DNA from: Xenophilus aerolatus
GTDB taxonomy: Bacteria > Pseudomonadota > Gammaproteobacteria > Burkholderiales > Burkholderiaceae_C
DNA: 64,000 bases
Direction: 5' to 3'
Assembly (NCBI GenBank): GCA_029968055.1
Contig: JASCNX010000001.1
Location: 744,001 to 808,000, forward strand
Position 1 is the first letter of the stretch; every line of letters starts with the position of its first letter. The notes under the pieces were generated by a model. The model saw only the letters and a list, made by a program, of their open reading frames with translations. It did not search any database and was not told where the DNA came from. Made by a program: the position numbers and the translations under genes. Of the stretch, positions 18,142-27,363 are shown one piece after another.

Positions 18142-18630
18142 TCATTCGGGCCGCACCATCCGCAGCAGCACGCGGTCGTGGAGCACGTAGTGGTGCCAGA
18201 GCGCGACGGCCGCGTGGGCACCGGCCACCCACAGCAGCGCGTTGGCCGCGAGTTCGTGCGGGTCGCCGAACGCCTTGAGGCCCCCGAACCAGGCCGCGGC
18301 GCCCAGCAGGGGCGTGGCCAGGAGCAGGGCGTAGAGCAGGCGGTGCCCCCAGACGGCGGCGCGGCGCATCCAGCCGTCGGCCACCGCAGGCGGCGTGCCC
18401 TGCACGGCGCGCAGCACCAGCCGCAGCAGCACCAGCGCCAGCACGGCCATGCCGGTCCAGACGTGGATGTCGGGATTCATGGCCAGCGGGCGGTTCGACG
18501 CGGCGCCACCCAGGTGCGCGCGCAAGGCGCGCCCCATGCCGTCGCTGTAGAACCAGTTGAAGACCACCAGCAGGGCCGTCGCCCAGTGCAGCAGGATCTG
18601 CAGGCCGCTGTAGCCGGTGCGGGTCTTCAT
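18142..18630 (-). CDS. Cytochrome b561 family protein
   Basis: 162 residues, starting MKTRTGYSGLQILLHW. Four membrane helices are visible, with heme-ligand histidines in LLHWATALL, HVWTGMAVLAL, WGHRLLYALLL and AHAAVALWHHYVLHDRVL, the bacterial di-heme b561 arrangement. It likely oxidises ubiquinol or passes electrons to superoxide in the inner membrane. It is divergent from the AidB-like gene, with about 186 bp between the starts. Confidence 0.9.
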   Translation of the reverse strand: MKTRTGYSGLQILLHWATALLVVFNWFYSDGMGRALRAHLGGAASNRPLAMNPDIHVWTGMAVLALVLLRLVLRAVQGTPPAVADGWMRRAAVWGHRLLYALLLATPLLGAAAWFGGLKAFGDPHELAANALLWVAGAHAAVALWHHYVLHDRVLLRMVRPE

Positions 18631-18816
18631 GGCAGGCGCGGCGTCGAACGCGTCCGGGGGAGGGGGAGTGCGGGCAGGGGCATGGCGCGGGGCGTGTCTT
18701 GGCGTTCGGGACGGGTTGCAGCATCGCCTCGGGCGCTGAAGGTCCGATGAACGCCCATCCGCAGGCACGACTCTCGCACAATGGCCGCTGGCCGCCTTGA
18801 TCGGAGACAGGACACC

Positions 18817-20463
18817 ATGAGCATCGCCACCCACGAGGTCTTCAACCAGCCCGCCCCGCTGGCCGGCTACAACCTGTTCGACACGAATCGGGCGTTGCGC
18901 GACGCCTTGCGCTTCAACGCCCCGCAGCTGGACGCAGCGCCGCTGCACAGCCTGGGCGCGGCACTCGGCACGGCCGAGATGCAGAGCCACGCACGCCTGG
19001 CCAACGTCCACACGCCCGAGCTGCACACGCACGACCGCTTCGGCCGCCGCATCGATCAGGTGGAGTTCCATCCCAGCTACCACGTGCTGATGTCGGCCGC
19101 GGTGGGCGCGGGCCTGCACGGCACGCCATGGGCCGGCGGGGGCGCGGCGCCGCATGTGCAGCGCGCCGCCGGTTTCATGCTCTTCACCGAGCTGGAGCCA
19201 TCGATGCTGTGCCCCATTTCCATGACCTACGCCGTCACGCCCGGCCTGCGCGGCAACGCCGCCATGTATGGCGAATGGGCGCCGCTGCTGCAAAGCCGTG
19301 CCTACGACCCGCGGCTCACGGTGTACCGCGACAAGCCCGGCGTCACCATGGGCATGGGCATGACCGAGAAGCAGGGCGGTTCGGACGTTCGGGCCAACAC
19401 CACGCAGGCGGTTCGCGATGGCAGCGACGCCTGGGGCGAGCGCTACGCCATCACCGGCCACAAGTGGTTCTTCTCGGCCCCGATGTGCGACGCCTTCCTG
19501 GTATTGGCGCAGGCGCCGGCGGGCCTCAGCTGCTTCTTCCTGCCGCGCGTGCTGCCCGACGGCACGCTCAACGCCATCCGCATCCAGCGCCTGAAGGACA
19601 AGCTGGGCAACAAGGCCAATGCGAGCTCCGAGGTCGAGTTCCACGGCGCCAGCGCGTGGCTGGTGGGCGACGAAGGCCGCGGCGTGCCGCAGATCCTCGA
19701 GATGGGCACCATGACGCGCCTCGACTGCGCGCTGGGCACCAGCGGCCTCATGCGCCAGGCCGTGGCGCTGGCGCTCCACCACACCTCGCAGCGCAGCGCG
19801 TTCGGCAAGCTGCTCATCGACCAGCCGCTGATGAAGAACGTGCTGGCCGACATCGCGCTCGAGAGCGAGGCCGCCACCGCCCTGGCCATCCGCCTGGCGC
19901 GCGCCTTCGACCGGCAGGGCGACCCGCATGAACGGCTGATGGCGCGGCTGCTCACGCCGGTCGCCAAGTTCTGGATCTGCAAGCGCGGCAGCCACCTGGC
20001 GCAGGAAGCGATGGAGTGCCTGGGCGGCAACGGCTACGTGGAGGAGGGCGGCGAAGGCGTGATGGCCCGCGTCTACCGCGAGATGCCGCTCAATTCCATC
20101 TGGGAGGGCGCCGGCAACATCATGGCGCTCGACCTCCTGCGCGGGCTGCGCAAGGGCGACTCGGCCGAGGCGCTGGCGCACGAGCTGGCGCCTGCGCGCG
20201 GCCAGCATGCGGCACTCGATCGCCTGGTCGACGCGCTGCCCGCACGCGTCGAGGCCATGGCCACCGAGATGGAGGCGCGCCGGCTCGCGCAGGACGTGGC
20301 GCTCGCGGTGCAGGCCGCGTTGCTGGTGCAGACCGCGCCGGCCGCCGTGCACGCGGCGTTCTGCGCGTCGCGCCTGGGCGGCGACTGGGGCCACGCCTTC
20401 GGCACGCTGGGTGCCGGTACGGATTTCGACGCCATCGTGCGGCGGGCCATGCCGGCCGCCTGA
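18817..20463 (+). CDS. aidB: AidB-like acyl-CoA dehydrogenase
   Basis: 548 residues. The N-terminal EVFNQPAPLAGYNLFDTNRA is typical of AidB, as are ITGHKWFFSAPMCDAFLVLAQ and the C-terminal WEGAGNIMALDLLR. AidB is a flavoprotein with isovaleryl-CoA dehydrogenase activity that binds DNA in the adaptive response to alkylation. I start at ATG 18817 with CGGAG at 18802-18806; the in-frame ATG at 18781 has no ribosome binding site. No ada gene is adjacent, although an ogt gene lies farther along. Confidence 0.88.
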   Translation: MSIATHEVFNQPAPLAGYNLFDTNRALRDALRFNAPQLDAAPLHSLGAALGTAEMQSHARLANVHTPELHTHDRFGRRIDQVEFHPSYHVLMSAAVGAGLHGTPWAGGGAAPHVQRAAGFMLFTELEPSMLCPISMTYAVTPGLRGNAAMYGEWAPLLQSRAYDPRLTVYRDKPGVTMGMGMTEKQGGSDVRANTTQAVRDGSDAWGERYAITGHKWFFSAPMCDAFLVLAQAPAGLSCFFLPRVLPDGTLNAIRIQRLKDKLGNKANASSEVEFHGASAWLVGDEGRGVPQILEMGTMTRLDCALGTSGLMRQAVALALHHTSQRSAFGKLLIDQPLMKNVLADIALESEAATALAIRLARAFDRQGDPHERLMARLLTPVAKFWICKRGSHLAQEAMECLGGNGYVEEGGEGVMARVYREMPLNSIWEGAGNIMALDLLRGLRKGDSAEALAHELAPARGQHAALDRLVDALPARVEAMATEMEARRLAQDVALAVQAALLVQTAPAAVHAAFCASRLGGDWGHAFGTLGAGTDFDAIVRRAMPAA

Positions 20464-20649
20464 GCCAGGCGCAGGCCACGTCACGCCCTCGCGCGAGATC
20501 CGCCTCGGTCGAACTTGGCGCCAGCGCGCAGCAGCCAGTCGCTGCAGGGCCGATCGCACCTTGCTGCAGCCCATGTGGACACGTGTGCAAGCCCTTGTCC
20601 TGCGGCCGCGGGCCCGTCAGCATGTTCGGCTCATCCGACGGAGACGCCC

Positions 20650-21354
20650 ATGACCGACACCTTGAAAAACGCTGGCGCGCTGGCTGCCGAAGCCGCCCGG
20701 CCCTATCCCAACGACAGTGCCGCCTACCGCGAGGCACGCATCGCGCTGCTGGCCGAAGAGATCGAGCTGCGCCGCCACATCGAGCGCGTGGCCGCCCTGC
20801 GCCGCGCTTTGCCGCCGGGCGGCGCGCCGGGCCAGGACTACCGCTTCCGCGACGAGCAGGGACGCGAGCTCGGCATGGCCGACCTGTTCGGCCGCCACGA
20901 CACGCTGGTGACCTACTTCTGGATGTACGGCCCGCAGCGCGAACGCCCGTGCCCGATGTGCACCGCCTTCCTCGGTGCCATGGACATTCCGGTGGTCGAC
21001 CTGTCGCAGCGTGTGGCCTTCACCGTCCTGGGCCGCTCGCCGGTGGCGCGCCAACTGGCCTTCGCCCGCGAGCGCGGCTGGCGGAACCTGCGCTTCTTCC
21101 AGACCGTCGGCGACGACTTTGCGCGCGACTACCGCGGCCTGGCGCCGGACGGCAGCGAATGGCCCGCCCTGGACGTGTGGACGAAGGCGCCCGACGGCAC
21201 GGTGCTCCATTTCTGGGCGTCCGAACTCGGCGGCACGCAGGACCCCGGCCAGGACCCGCGCGGCGCCCCCGACCCGACGCCCCTTTGGAACATCCTCGAC
21301 CTCACGCCCGCGGGGCGGGGCAGCGACTGGTACCCCAAGCTGTCGTACGGCTGA
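20650..21354 (+). CDS. DUF899 family protein (thioredoxin-fold)
   Basis: 234 residues. The order ALLAEEIELRRHIERVAALRRALPPGG, YRF..., LVTYFWMYG and a CPMC (CxxC) motif followed by the late LDVWTKAPDG and WNILDLTP matches the DUF899 thioredoxin-like family. The CxxC suggests a redox or metal site; the biochemical role of the family is not settled. ATG 20650 follows GGAGACGCCC. Confidence 0.85.
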   Translation: MTDTLKNAGALAAEAARPYPNDSAAYREARIALLAEEIELRRHIERVAALRRALPPGGAPGQDYRFRDEQGRELGMADLFGRHDTLVTYFWMYGPQRERPCPMCTAFLGAMDIPVVDLSQRVAFTVLGRSPVARQLAFARERGWRNLRFFQTVGDDFARDYRGLAPDGSEWPALDVWTKAPDGTVLHFWASELGGTQDPGQDPRGAPDPTPLWNILDLTPAGRGSDWYPKLSYG

Positions 21355-21386
21355 CATCCCGGCGTCGCGCCCGCTGTCGTCTGGGC

Positions 21387-21416
21387 TTGGACAAGCGGTC
21401 CGCGCGCAGGTAGGGT
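21387..21416 (+). promoter_or_regulatory. Weak candidate sigma-70 promoter for the GST gene
   Basis: TTGGAC (21387-21392) and TAGGGT (21411-21416) lie 18 bp apart upstream of ATG 21459. Both boxes are partial matches, so this is a suggestion only. Confidence 0.3.
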
Positions 21417-21458
21417 GCGGGTACGACGTTTTTCACGCCATTCACCCGCCCACGCCCC

Positions 21459-22397
21459 ATGCCCGACCTGATCCTGCACCACTACGCCGCGTCCCCTTTC
21501 TCCGAGAAGACGCGCCTCCTGCTCGGCCACAAGAAGCTGGCCTGGAAGTCGGTCATCATCCCGCCCGTCATGCCCAAGCCCGACGTGGTGCTGCTGACCG
21601 GCGGCTACCGCCGCACGCCGGTGCTTCAGCTCGGCGCCGACATCTACTGCGACACCGCACTCATCGCCGACGTGCTGGAGCACCTGCAGCCGGAGCCGAC
21701 CATCTACCCGGAGCCCGAGAAGGGCCTGTCGCGCATCCTGGCCCAGTGGGCCGACAGCTCGCTGTTCTGGGCCGCGATGGCCTACAACCTGCAGCCCAAG
21801 GGCGCCGCGGAGCTGTTCGCCTCCTTGCCGCCCGATGCCGCCAAGGCCTTCGGCGAGGACCGCGCGAAGATGAGCACCGGCAACATGGCGCGGCTGCGTC
21901 CCGGCGACGCCGCGGCAGCATACAAGTCGTACCTGCGGCGCCTGTCGGACATGCTGGACGACAAGCCCTTCCTGCTCGGCGAAGTGCCCTGTATCGCCGA
22001 CTTCTCGGCCTACCACCCGCTCTGGTACACCAGCCGCATCCATGCGGTGAAGGGCATCCTCGACCTGACGCCCGCTGTGGTCGACTGGATGGACCGCATG
22101 AAGGCCATCGGCCACGGCAGCTTCGAGAAGATCACTGCCGCCGACGCCATCGCCGAGGCGAAGGCGGCCACGCCCAAGACCGTGCTCACCGACAGCACCT
22201 TCCAGGACGAGCACGGCATTCCGCTCGGCAGCGCCGTGACCATCCGCGCCGAGAGCTTCGGGCTGGAGGAGACGCCTGGCACGCTGGTCGCCGCCACGCG
22301 CACGCACTACACGCTGGCGCGCGAGAGCGAGGCCACCGGCCCGGTGCACGTGCACTTCCCACGCATCGGCTATGTGCTGAAGGCGGCGGAGGGCTGA
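21459..22397 (+). CDS. Glutathione S-transferase family protein
   Basis: 312 residues, longer than the usual 200-230. The N-terminal thioredoxin-like domain has LHHYAASPFSEKTRLLLGHK with a Ser in the active-site region, and the GST hallmarks GGYRRTPVLQL and DTALIADVLE. The C-terminal helical domain contains KPFLLGEVPCIADFSAYHPLW. An extra segment of about 90 residues after this (rich in predicted beta strand: GSAVTIRAESFGLEETPGTLVA) extends the fold; similar long GSTs exist. Substrate unknown. Confidence 0.87.
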   Translation: MPDLILHHYAASPFSEKTRLLLGHKKLAWKSVIIPPVMPKPDVVLLTGGYRRTPVLQLGADIYCDTALIADVLEHLQPEPTIYPEPEKGLSRILAQWADSSLFWAAMAYNLQPKGAAELFASLPPDAAKAFGEDRAKMSTGNMARLRPGDAAAAYKSYLRRLSDMLDDKPFLLGEVPCIADFSAYHPLWYTSRIHAVKGILDLTPAVVDWMDRMKAIGHGSFEKITAADAIAEAKAATPKTVLTDSTFQDEHGIPLGSAVTIRAESFGLEETPGTLVAATRTHYTLARESEATGPVHVHFPRIGYVLKAAEG

Positions 22398-22418
22398 GGC
22401 GGGCCGGCCGCCGCCGAC

Positions 22419-23183
22419 TCAGGCCGCCGCGTCGTACTGCAGTTCGACGGTGCCGATGCCGCGCAGCGCGCCGCGCGCCACGCAGGCCGGCGGCACGGCC
22501 GTCAAGCCCGTGCACGACCCGGTGGTCACGACCTGGCCCTGGCGCAACGGCATGCCGCGCTCCGTGCAATGGCGTGCCAGCCATCCCAGCAGGGCCCAGA
22601 GGTCCTGCGCGGGGTTGCCACCGACGGCATCGACGGCACAGGTCTCGCCCAGCCACAGTGTGGCCTGCACACTCCGCAGGTCGACATCGGCCGGGGCCAG
22701 CGACGACGGCGTGCCGAGCACCAGCGCGCCGTGGCATTGCAAGTCGGCGAGCTTGGCCATCGGCGGTGCGTTCTGCCCGTCTTCCAGCCGACTTTCGACG
22801 GCCTCGAACGCCGGCAGCACGGCGTCCAGCGCGTGCGCCAGTTCGGACGGCGTCGGCCGGTCTGCCGGCCCCACGCTCAGGTCGACGCGCAGGCGGACTG
22901 CGACCTCCAGTTCGACCATGCGCCAGGCAAACCGGGACGCCGGCAGCATCGCCCCCGAGCGGTGCAGCGCCGCCAACGGCAGCGGCGCGCAGTGGGGTTG
23001 CGCGTCCGGCCCCTTGCTGCCGACCTTCCATCCGCCCACCGGCCCGAGGCGTTCGAGCGTGGCGTCCTGCAGCCGGTAGGCGTCGCGCAGGTCGAGCGAG
23101 TGCAGCAGCATGGCCGGCAACGGCGGGCCGCCCGCGTGGGCAGCGGCAAGCCGGTCGGCCAGCAGGTCGAGGTCATGGGTCAT
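22419..23183 (-). CDS. FAH-superfamily hydratase (2-keto-4-pentenoate hydratase-like)
   Basis: 254 residues. GPVGGWKVGSKGPDA near residue 50, the central VELEVAVRLRVDL (metal-ligand glutamates) and the late VTTGSCTGLT correspond to the 2-hydroxypenta-2,4-dienoate hydratase/4-oxalocrotonate decarboxylase branch. It would add water to a dienoate or act on a related enol acid. Its ATG overlaps the amidase stop by 4 nt, making it the last gene of a four-gene operon. The partners (amidase, binding protein) are not the usual meta-cleavage enzymes, so the true substrate may differ. Confidence 0.82.
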   Translation of the reverse strand: MTHDLDLLADRLAAAHAGGPPLPAMLLHSLDLRDAYRLQDATLERLGPVGGWKVGSKGPDAQPHCAPLPLAALHRSGAMLPASRFAWRMVELEVAVRLRVDLSVGPADRPTPSELAHALDAVLPAFEAVESRLEDGQNAPPMAKLADLQCHGALVLGTPSSLAPADVDLRSVQATLWLGETCAVDAVGGNPAQDLWALLGWLARHCTERGMPLRQGQVVTTGSCTGLTAVPPACVARGALRGIGTVELQYDAAA

Positions 23184-24604
23184 TGGAGGCGTTCCAGAAC
23201 GGGCATGCGGGCCCCGGGCGGCGCCCAGGGATGGAAGGTGGTGATCTGCTCGGCAAGGGCCAGGAGCCGCGCATCGGAACCGTGCGGCCCGGCAAGCTGG
23301 CAACCGGCTGGCAGGCCGCCGATCATCGTGCAGGGCAGCGACACCGCGGGCAGGCCTGCCGCATTGGCGAAGGGCGTGAAGACGGCGTCGGCACGGGGGC
23401 CCGCGGGCCTGCCGTCGATGGCGCGCGGAAAGGGCTCGTCCGCGGGCCACGCCATGGACGCCGTCGCCGGCGTGAGCAGCACGTCGAACCGTGAAAACTC
23501 GCCTGCGAGCGTCTCGTGCAGCCGTTGCACTGCGTGGCCAAGCGCGAACAGGTCGGCCGCGCCGAGGCGGCGCCCGTCCTCGTACAGCGCCTGGGTCGCA
23601 TCGCCGCATGCCGCCAGCCGGGCGGCTGGCGTTCGCAGGGCCGCGCCGGGCCACGCGTTCTGGCCGTCGATGAGCCAGGCCAGGCCCGATGCAGACAGGC
23701 GCGGCCACAGGGCGTGGACGTCTTCGGCCCAGTCGGCCCGGTCTTCCCTCGTCACGCGATGGCCCTGCGCCGCGAGCGAATCGGCCACCGCCTGCACCAT
23801 CTCGACAAGGCGCTTGTCGACGGGACGCGGACCGAGCCGCGACAGCACGAGGATGCGCATTGCAGGCGCAGGCAACGCCGCCACGGAGCGGCCTGACAGC
23901 ACCTCGAGCAGCCGACGCAGGTCGCCGGCCGTCCTGGCCAGGCCGCCGACATCCTCGTGGCCGAGGAACAGGTCGGGCAGGCCCCCCGAACGGGGCACGA
24001 GACCGCGCGACGGCTTGATGCCGATCAGACCCGTGTAGGCGGCCGGCCGGCGGATCGAGCCGCCGCCATCGGTGGCCAGGGCCAGCGGCGCATAGCCCGC
24101 AGCCACCGACGCCGCTGCGCCGCCCGACGACCCGCCGGGCGTCAGGCGCCAGTCCCAGGGGTTGCGCGTGACGCCGGTCAGCGGGCTGACGGTGCAACCC
24201 TGGAGCGCGAACTCCGGCAGGCAGGTCTTGCCCAGCACGACAAGGCCGGCAGCGCGCGCCCGCTCGATGGGCAATTCGTCGGCGGCCAAAGGGGCGTCGG
24301 GCCCCAGCTTGCTGCCCCAGCGCGTGGGCAGCCCGGCAGCGTGCAGATTGTCCTTGAGCGTGAGCGGCACGCCGTCGAGCGGACCGAGCGGCCGGCCGGC
24401 CTGCCAGCGCGCCGTGCTGGCCACGGCGGCCGCCCGCGCGCCCGGCGCGTCGACGCAGGCCATGGCGTTCAGCTGCGGCTCGAAACACGCGATACGCGCC
24501 AGGCTGGCTTCAGCGACCTGCAGGGGCGTGAACGCGCCGTCGGCATAGCCGCGCGCCAGCGCACAGGCGTCGAGGCGCCACAGCTGCCCGTCGTTCGGAC
24601 TCAC
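23180..24604 (-). CDS. Amidase (amidase-signature family)
   Basis: 474 residues. The Ser-cisSer-Lys machinery is visible: PLTLKDNLHAAG (catalytic Lys), GGSSGGAAASVAAG (cis-Ser), and ATDGGGSIRRPAAYTGLIG (nucleophile region). It starts with GTG 24604, which overlaps the stop of the upstream binding-protein gene as GTGA, and its own stop overlaps the hydratase start. It hydrolyses an amide to acid and ammonia in the cytoplasm. Nothing in the sequence identifies the substrate. Confidence 0.9.
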   Translation of the reverse strand: MSPNDGQLWRLDACALARGYADGAFTPLQVAEASLARIACFEPQLNAMACVDAPGARAAAVASTARWQAGRPLGPLDGVPLTLKDNLHAAGLPTRWGSKLGPDAPLAADELPIERARAAGLVVLGKTCLPEFALQGCTVSPLTGVTRNPWDWRLTPGGSSGGAAASVAAGYAPLALATDGGGSIRRPAAYTGLIGIKPSRGLVPRSGGLPDLFLGHEDVGGLARTAGDLRRLLEVLSGRSVAALPAPAMRILVLSRLGPRPVDKRLVEMVQAVADSLAAQGHRVTREDRADWAEDVHALWPRLSASGLAWLIDGQNAWPGAALRTPAARLAACGDATQALYEDGRRLGAADLFALGHAVQRLHETLAGEFSRFDVLLTPATASMAWPADEPFPRAIDGRPAGPRADAVFTPFANAAGLPAVSLPCTMIGGLPAGCQLAGPHGSDARLLALAEQITTFHPWAPPGARMPVLERLQ

Positions 24605-25416
24605 TGCGGCAGGTCGCCGGCCGGCTTGCCCAGCCACTTCACGGAGAGCTTGTCCAGTTCGCCGCTCTGGCGCGCGGCGGCGATGATGTCGTTGACCTTC
24701 TGTCGCAGCGCGTCCTCGCCCTTGGCGATGCCGATGTAGTTCGGCGAATCCTTGAGGCCGAACTTGTAGTCCACGCTCAACTGCGGGTTGCGGGCCGTGA
24801 TGCTGCTGGCGGTTGCGATGCTCGTGGCGATGAACGGGGTCTGGCCCGACGTGTACGCCGACACGGTGCCCGCGTTGTCCTCGAAGCGGCGGATGTCGGT
24901 GCCGGCGGGCGCGGCCTTGGTCAGCTCCTGGTCGTCGACCGACCCGCGCGTGACGGCAATGCTCTTGCCCTGCAGGTCGGCGGCCGCCTTCAATGGCGTG
25001 GCCTTGGCGCCGAACACGCCGATGAAGAAGGGCGAATAGGCGGCGCTGAAATCGATGACCTTCTCCCGTTCGGGGTTCTTGCCGAGCGTGGAGATCACCA
25101 GGTCGACCTTGCGCGTTTGCAGGTAGGGGACGCGGTTGGCCGTGGTCACCGGCACGAGCTCGGCCTTGGCGCCGAGCTTGCCGGCGATGAGCTGCGCCAT
25201 GTCGATGTCCAGGCCCCGCGGCTGCATGTCGACACCCACCGACCCGTAGGGCGGGAAGTCCGTGGGCACGGCGATGCGCACGACCTTGCTCTTCTGGATG
25301 TCGGCCAGTGCGGTCTGCGCCTGGGCGGTGATCGCGCAGAAGGCCAGGCCGGCGGCCAGGGTCAGCGGCGCCAGGCGAAGGGGGGTGCGCAGGCGCGGGG
25401 AGGGCATCGTGGTCAT
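24601..25416 (-). CDS. Amino-acid-type (family 3) ABC transporter solute-binding protein
   Basis: 271 residues. A signal peptide (LRLAPLTLAAGLAFCAITAQ, cleaved near AQAQ) leads into the family 3 pattern VRIAVPTDFPPYGSVG, GLDIDMAQLIAGKLG, LISTLGKNPEREKVIDFS and YIGIAKGEDALRQKVN. The start ATG 25416 overlaps the GntR stop by 4 nt, with AAGGA upstream inside gntR. No permease or ATPase gene accompanies it in the operon, so it must share a transporter encoded elsewhere or act in sensing. Confidence 0.9.
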   Translation of the reverse strand: MTTMPSPRLRTPLRLAPLTLAAGLAFCAITAQAQTALADIQKSKVVRIAVPTDFPPYGSVGVDMQPRGLDIDMAQLIAGKLGAKAELVPVTTANRVPYLQTRKVDLVISTLGKNPEREKVIDFSAAYSPFFIGVFGAKATPLKAAADLQGKSIAVTRGSVDDQELTKAAPAGTDIRRFEDNAGTVSAYTSGQTPFIATSIATASSITARNPQLSVDYKFGLKDSPNYIGIAKGEDALRQKVNDIIAAARQSGELDKLSVKWLGKPAGDLPQ

Positions 25417-26171
25417 GGGCGGGGTCCTTGGGTGGGTGGGGAGGAACGTTGACTGGAGGTGCGCGGCGCATCGACCGCGTCGGGGGTGGCCGGTGGCAGG
25501 GCCTGCACGGGCTCGAGCGCCTGGCGCAGCTGCCCCAGGGCGTCCAGCGGTGTGTCCGGGAGATGCAGCTTCTCGTGCCAACTGCGCAACTGCCCGGTCA
25601 GCAGCCGTTCGGCCCCGGCCATATCGGCAGCTTCGAGCGCCTGGACGATCGCGGCGTGTTCAGCGCACGAGCGCGCGGCCTGTCGGGTGGCCTGGTGGCG
25701 CAGCGCCGCCAGCATCGTTCGAGCGGTGAGGTCGCGCACGACCTCCGTGAGCAGGCCGTTGCCCAGGCAGTCGACCAGGCAGACGTGGAAGTCGCCGAGC
25801 AGAAAGCTGCGCAGCCCCGCGTCGCCATCCCGGATGGCCTCTTCCTGGCGCTGCACGTGGGCGCGAAGGCGTCGTACCGCGGCGGCGGGCACGGTGCCGA
25901 TGCGCCGCAGGACCGCGCTTTCGATCAGATCGCGCGCTTCGAACACCTGGCGTGCCTCGTCCTGGCTCAGCTCGACGAGGTACCAGCCGCGCCGCGCGCT
26001 GGAGGCGACCAGCCCGCGCACCGACAGTTCGGTCAGCGCCTCGCGCACCACCGTGCGGCTGCATTCGAACAAGGTGGCCAGCGGCTGCTCGCCAAGCCGG
26101 TCGCCGGGCCCCAGCTTGCCGGCCAGGATGGCGTGAAGGATGCGCTGGGCGATTTGCGGGGAACTGGCCAT
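25413..26171 (-). CDS. GntR/FadR-family (FCD domain) transcriptional regulator
   Basis: 252 residues. The N-terminal winged helix contains GDRLGEQPLATLFECSRTVVREALTE-type GntR text, followed by RGLVASSARRGWYLVELS; the C-terminal all-helical FCD domain has the metal-ligand pattern around FHVCLVDCLGN and EHAAIVQALEAADMAGAERLL. The Pro/Ser-rich C-terminal tail extends to the overlap with the binding-protein gene. As first gene of the operon it probably autoregulates it in response to a carboxylate ligand, as FCD proteins do. Confidence 0.9.
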   Translation of the reverse strand: MASSPQIAQRILHAILAGKLGPGDRLGEQPLATLFECSRTVVREALTELSVRGLVASSARRGWYLVELSQDEARQVFEARDLIESAVLRRIGTVPAAAVRRLRAHVQRQEEAIRDGDAGLRSFLLGDFHVCLVDCLGNGLLTEVVRDLTARTMLAALRHQATRQAARSCAEHAAIVQALEAADMAGAERLLTGQLRSWHEKLHLPDTPLDALGQLRQALEPVQALPPATPDAVDAPRTSSQRSSPPTQGPRP

Positions 26172-26206
26172 GCGCGCAGGAATGCAGAATCCGTGCCACT
26201 GGGATG

Positions 26207-26248
26207 CCAGATAGGACGTAACTGGTATTCAAGAACCGGCATGTCTGG
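26207..26248. promoter_or_regulatory. Possible operator upstream of the GntR operon
   Basis: CCAGA (26207-26211) and TCTGG (26244-26248) are outer arms; between them GGTATTCAAGAACC has GGT/ACC ends. It lies 36-77 bp before the gntR start, where a GntR-FCD operator would be expected. The match is imperfect. Confidence 0.3.
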
Positions 26249-26439
26249 TCTGCACCTGGCCGGGGCGTCCGCCGATGGCTTTCGGTGCATGGCTGCACCA
26301 TGGGCCCTGGTTGGACGGCCACGCGCCGTCGCCCGAAGGACAGACAGCACCCGCCGGTTCGCGCTCCAATGGCGGATTCCGACGGCCCCCTGCGGGGGCG
26401 CGACTTTTTCCAAGAGACATCCCCGAAAGGCTTCCTTCC

Positions 26440-27351
26440 ATGATCCAGGACTTCCACGGCAAGACCGCAGTGCTCACCGGCGCCGGCTCCGGCTTCGGCC
26501 TCGAATGCGCACGCATCGGCGCCTCGCGAGGCATGAACCTCGTGCTGGTCGACGTGCAGCAGGACGCGCTGGACAAGGCCAAGGCCGAGATGGAAGCCGC
26601 CGGCGCGCAGGTGCTGGCGGTGAAGGTCGACGTGTCGAGCGCCAAGGAGATGGAGGCGCTGGCCGCGGCCGTGAAGGAGCGCTTCGGCGCGCCGCATTTC
26701 GTCTTCAACAACGCCGGTGTCGGCGCTGGCGGCCTGGTGTGGGAGAACACCGTGGCCGACTGGGAATGGGTGCTCGGGGTCGACCTGTGGGGCGTGGTGC
26801 ACGGCGTGCGCCTGTTCGTGCCCATGATGCTTGAGGCGGCCGCCAAGGACCCGTCGTACCGCGGCCACGTGACCAACACCGCCAGCATGGCCGGGCTGCT
26901 CACGCCGCCCAACATGGGCATCTACAACGCGGCCAAGGCCGCCGTGGTGAGCCTGACCGAGACCATGTACCAGGACCTGAAGCTCGTGACCGACCAGATC
27001 GGCGCCAGCCTGCTGTGCCCGTACTTCGTGCCCACCGGCATCACGAGCAGCGAGCGCAACCGCCCCAATGCGCCCAAGGAGACCGAACTCACCAAGAGCC
27101 AGCTCATCGGCCAGGCCATGAGCAACAAGGCGGTGAGCAGCGGCAAGATCACCGCCGGCGAGGTGGCGCACAAGGTGTTCAAGGCCATCAGCGACAACCA
27201 GTTCTACGTGTTCAGCCACGAAAGCCCCAAGGCGCTGGGCAACATCACCAGCCGCATGGAGAACATCGTGGCCATGAAGAACCCGGCCGACCCCTTCATC
27301 GAGGCGCCCGCGGTGGGCGCCAAGCTGCGCGAGCAGCTGCGGGCCATCTGA
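26440..27351 (+). CDS. SDR-family oxidoreductase
   Basis: 303 residues. Cofactor motif TGAGSGFG near residue 13, NNAGVGAGG in the middle, catalytic Tyr162/Lys166 in YNAAK. The C-terminal region is longer than in classical SDRs (about 50 extra residues, SSGKITAGEVAHKVF...). ATG 26440 is preceded by a weak ribosome binding site. It is divergent from the GntR operon and followed 12 nt later by an SRPBCC gene, so the two are probably co-transcribed. Substrate unknown. Confidence 0.9.
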   Translation: MIQDFHGKTAVLTGAGSGFGLECARIGASRGMNLVLVDVQQDALDKAKAEMEAAGAQVLAVKVDVSSAKEMEALAAAVKERFGAPHFVFNNAGVGAGGLVWENTVADWEWVLGVDLWGVVHGVRLFVPMMLEAAAKDPSYRGHVTNTASMAGLLTPPNMGIYNAAKAAVVSLTETMYQDLKLVTDQIGASLLCPYFVPTGITSSERNRPNAPKETELTKSQLIGQAMSNKAVSSGKITAGEVAHKVFKAISDNQFYVFSHESPKALGNITSRMENIVAMKNPADPFIEAPAVGAKLREQLRAI

Positions 27352-27363
27352 AGGGCGTACGCC

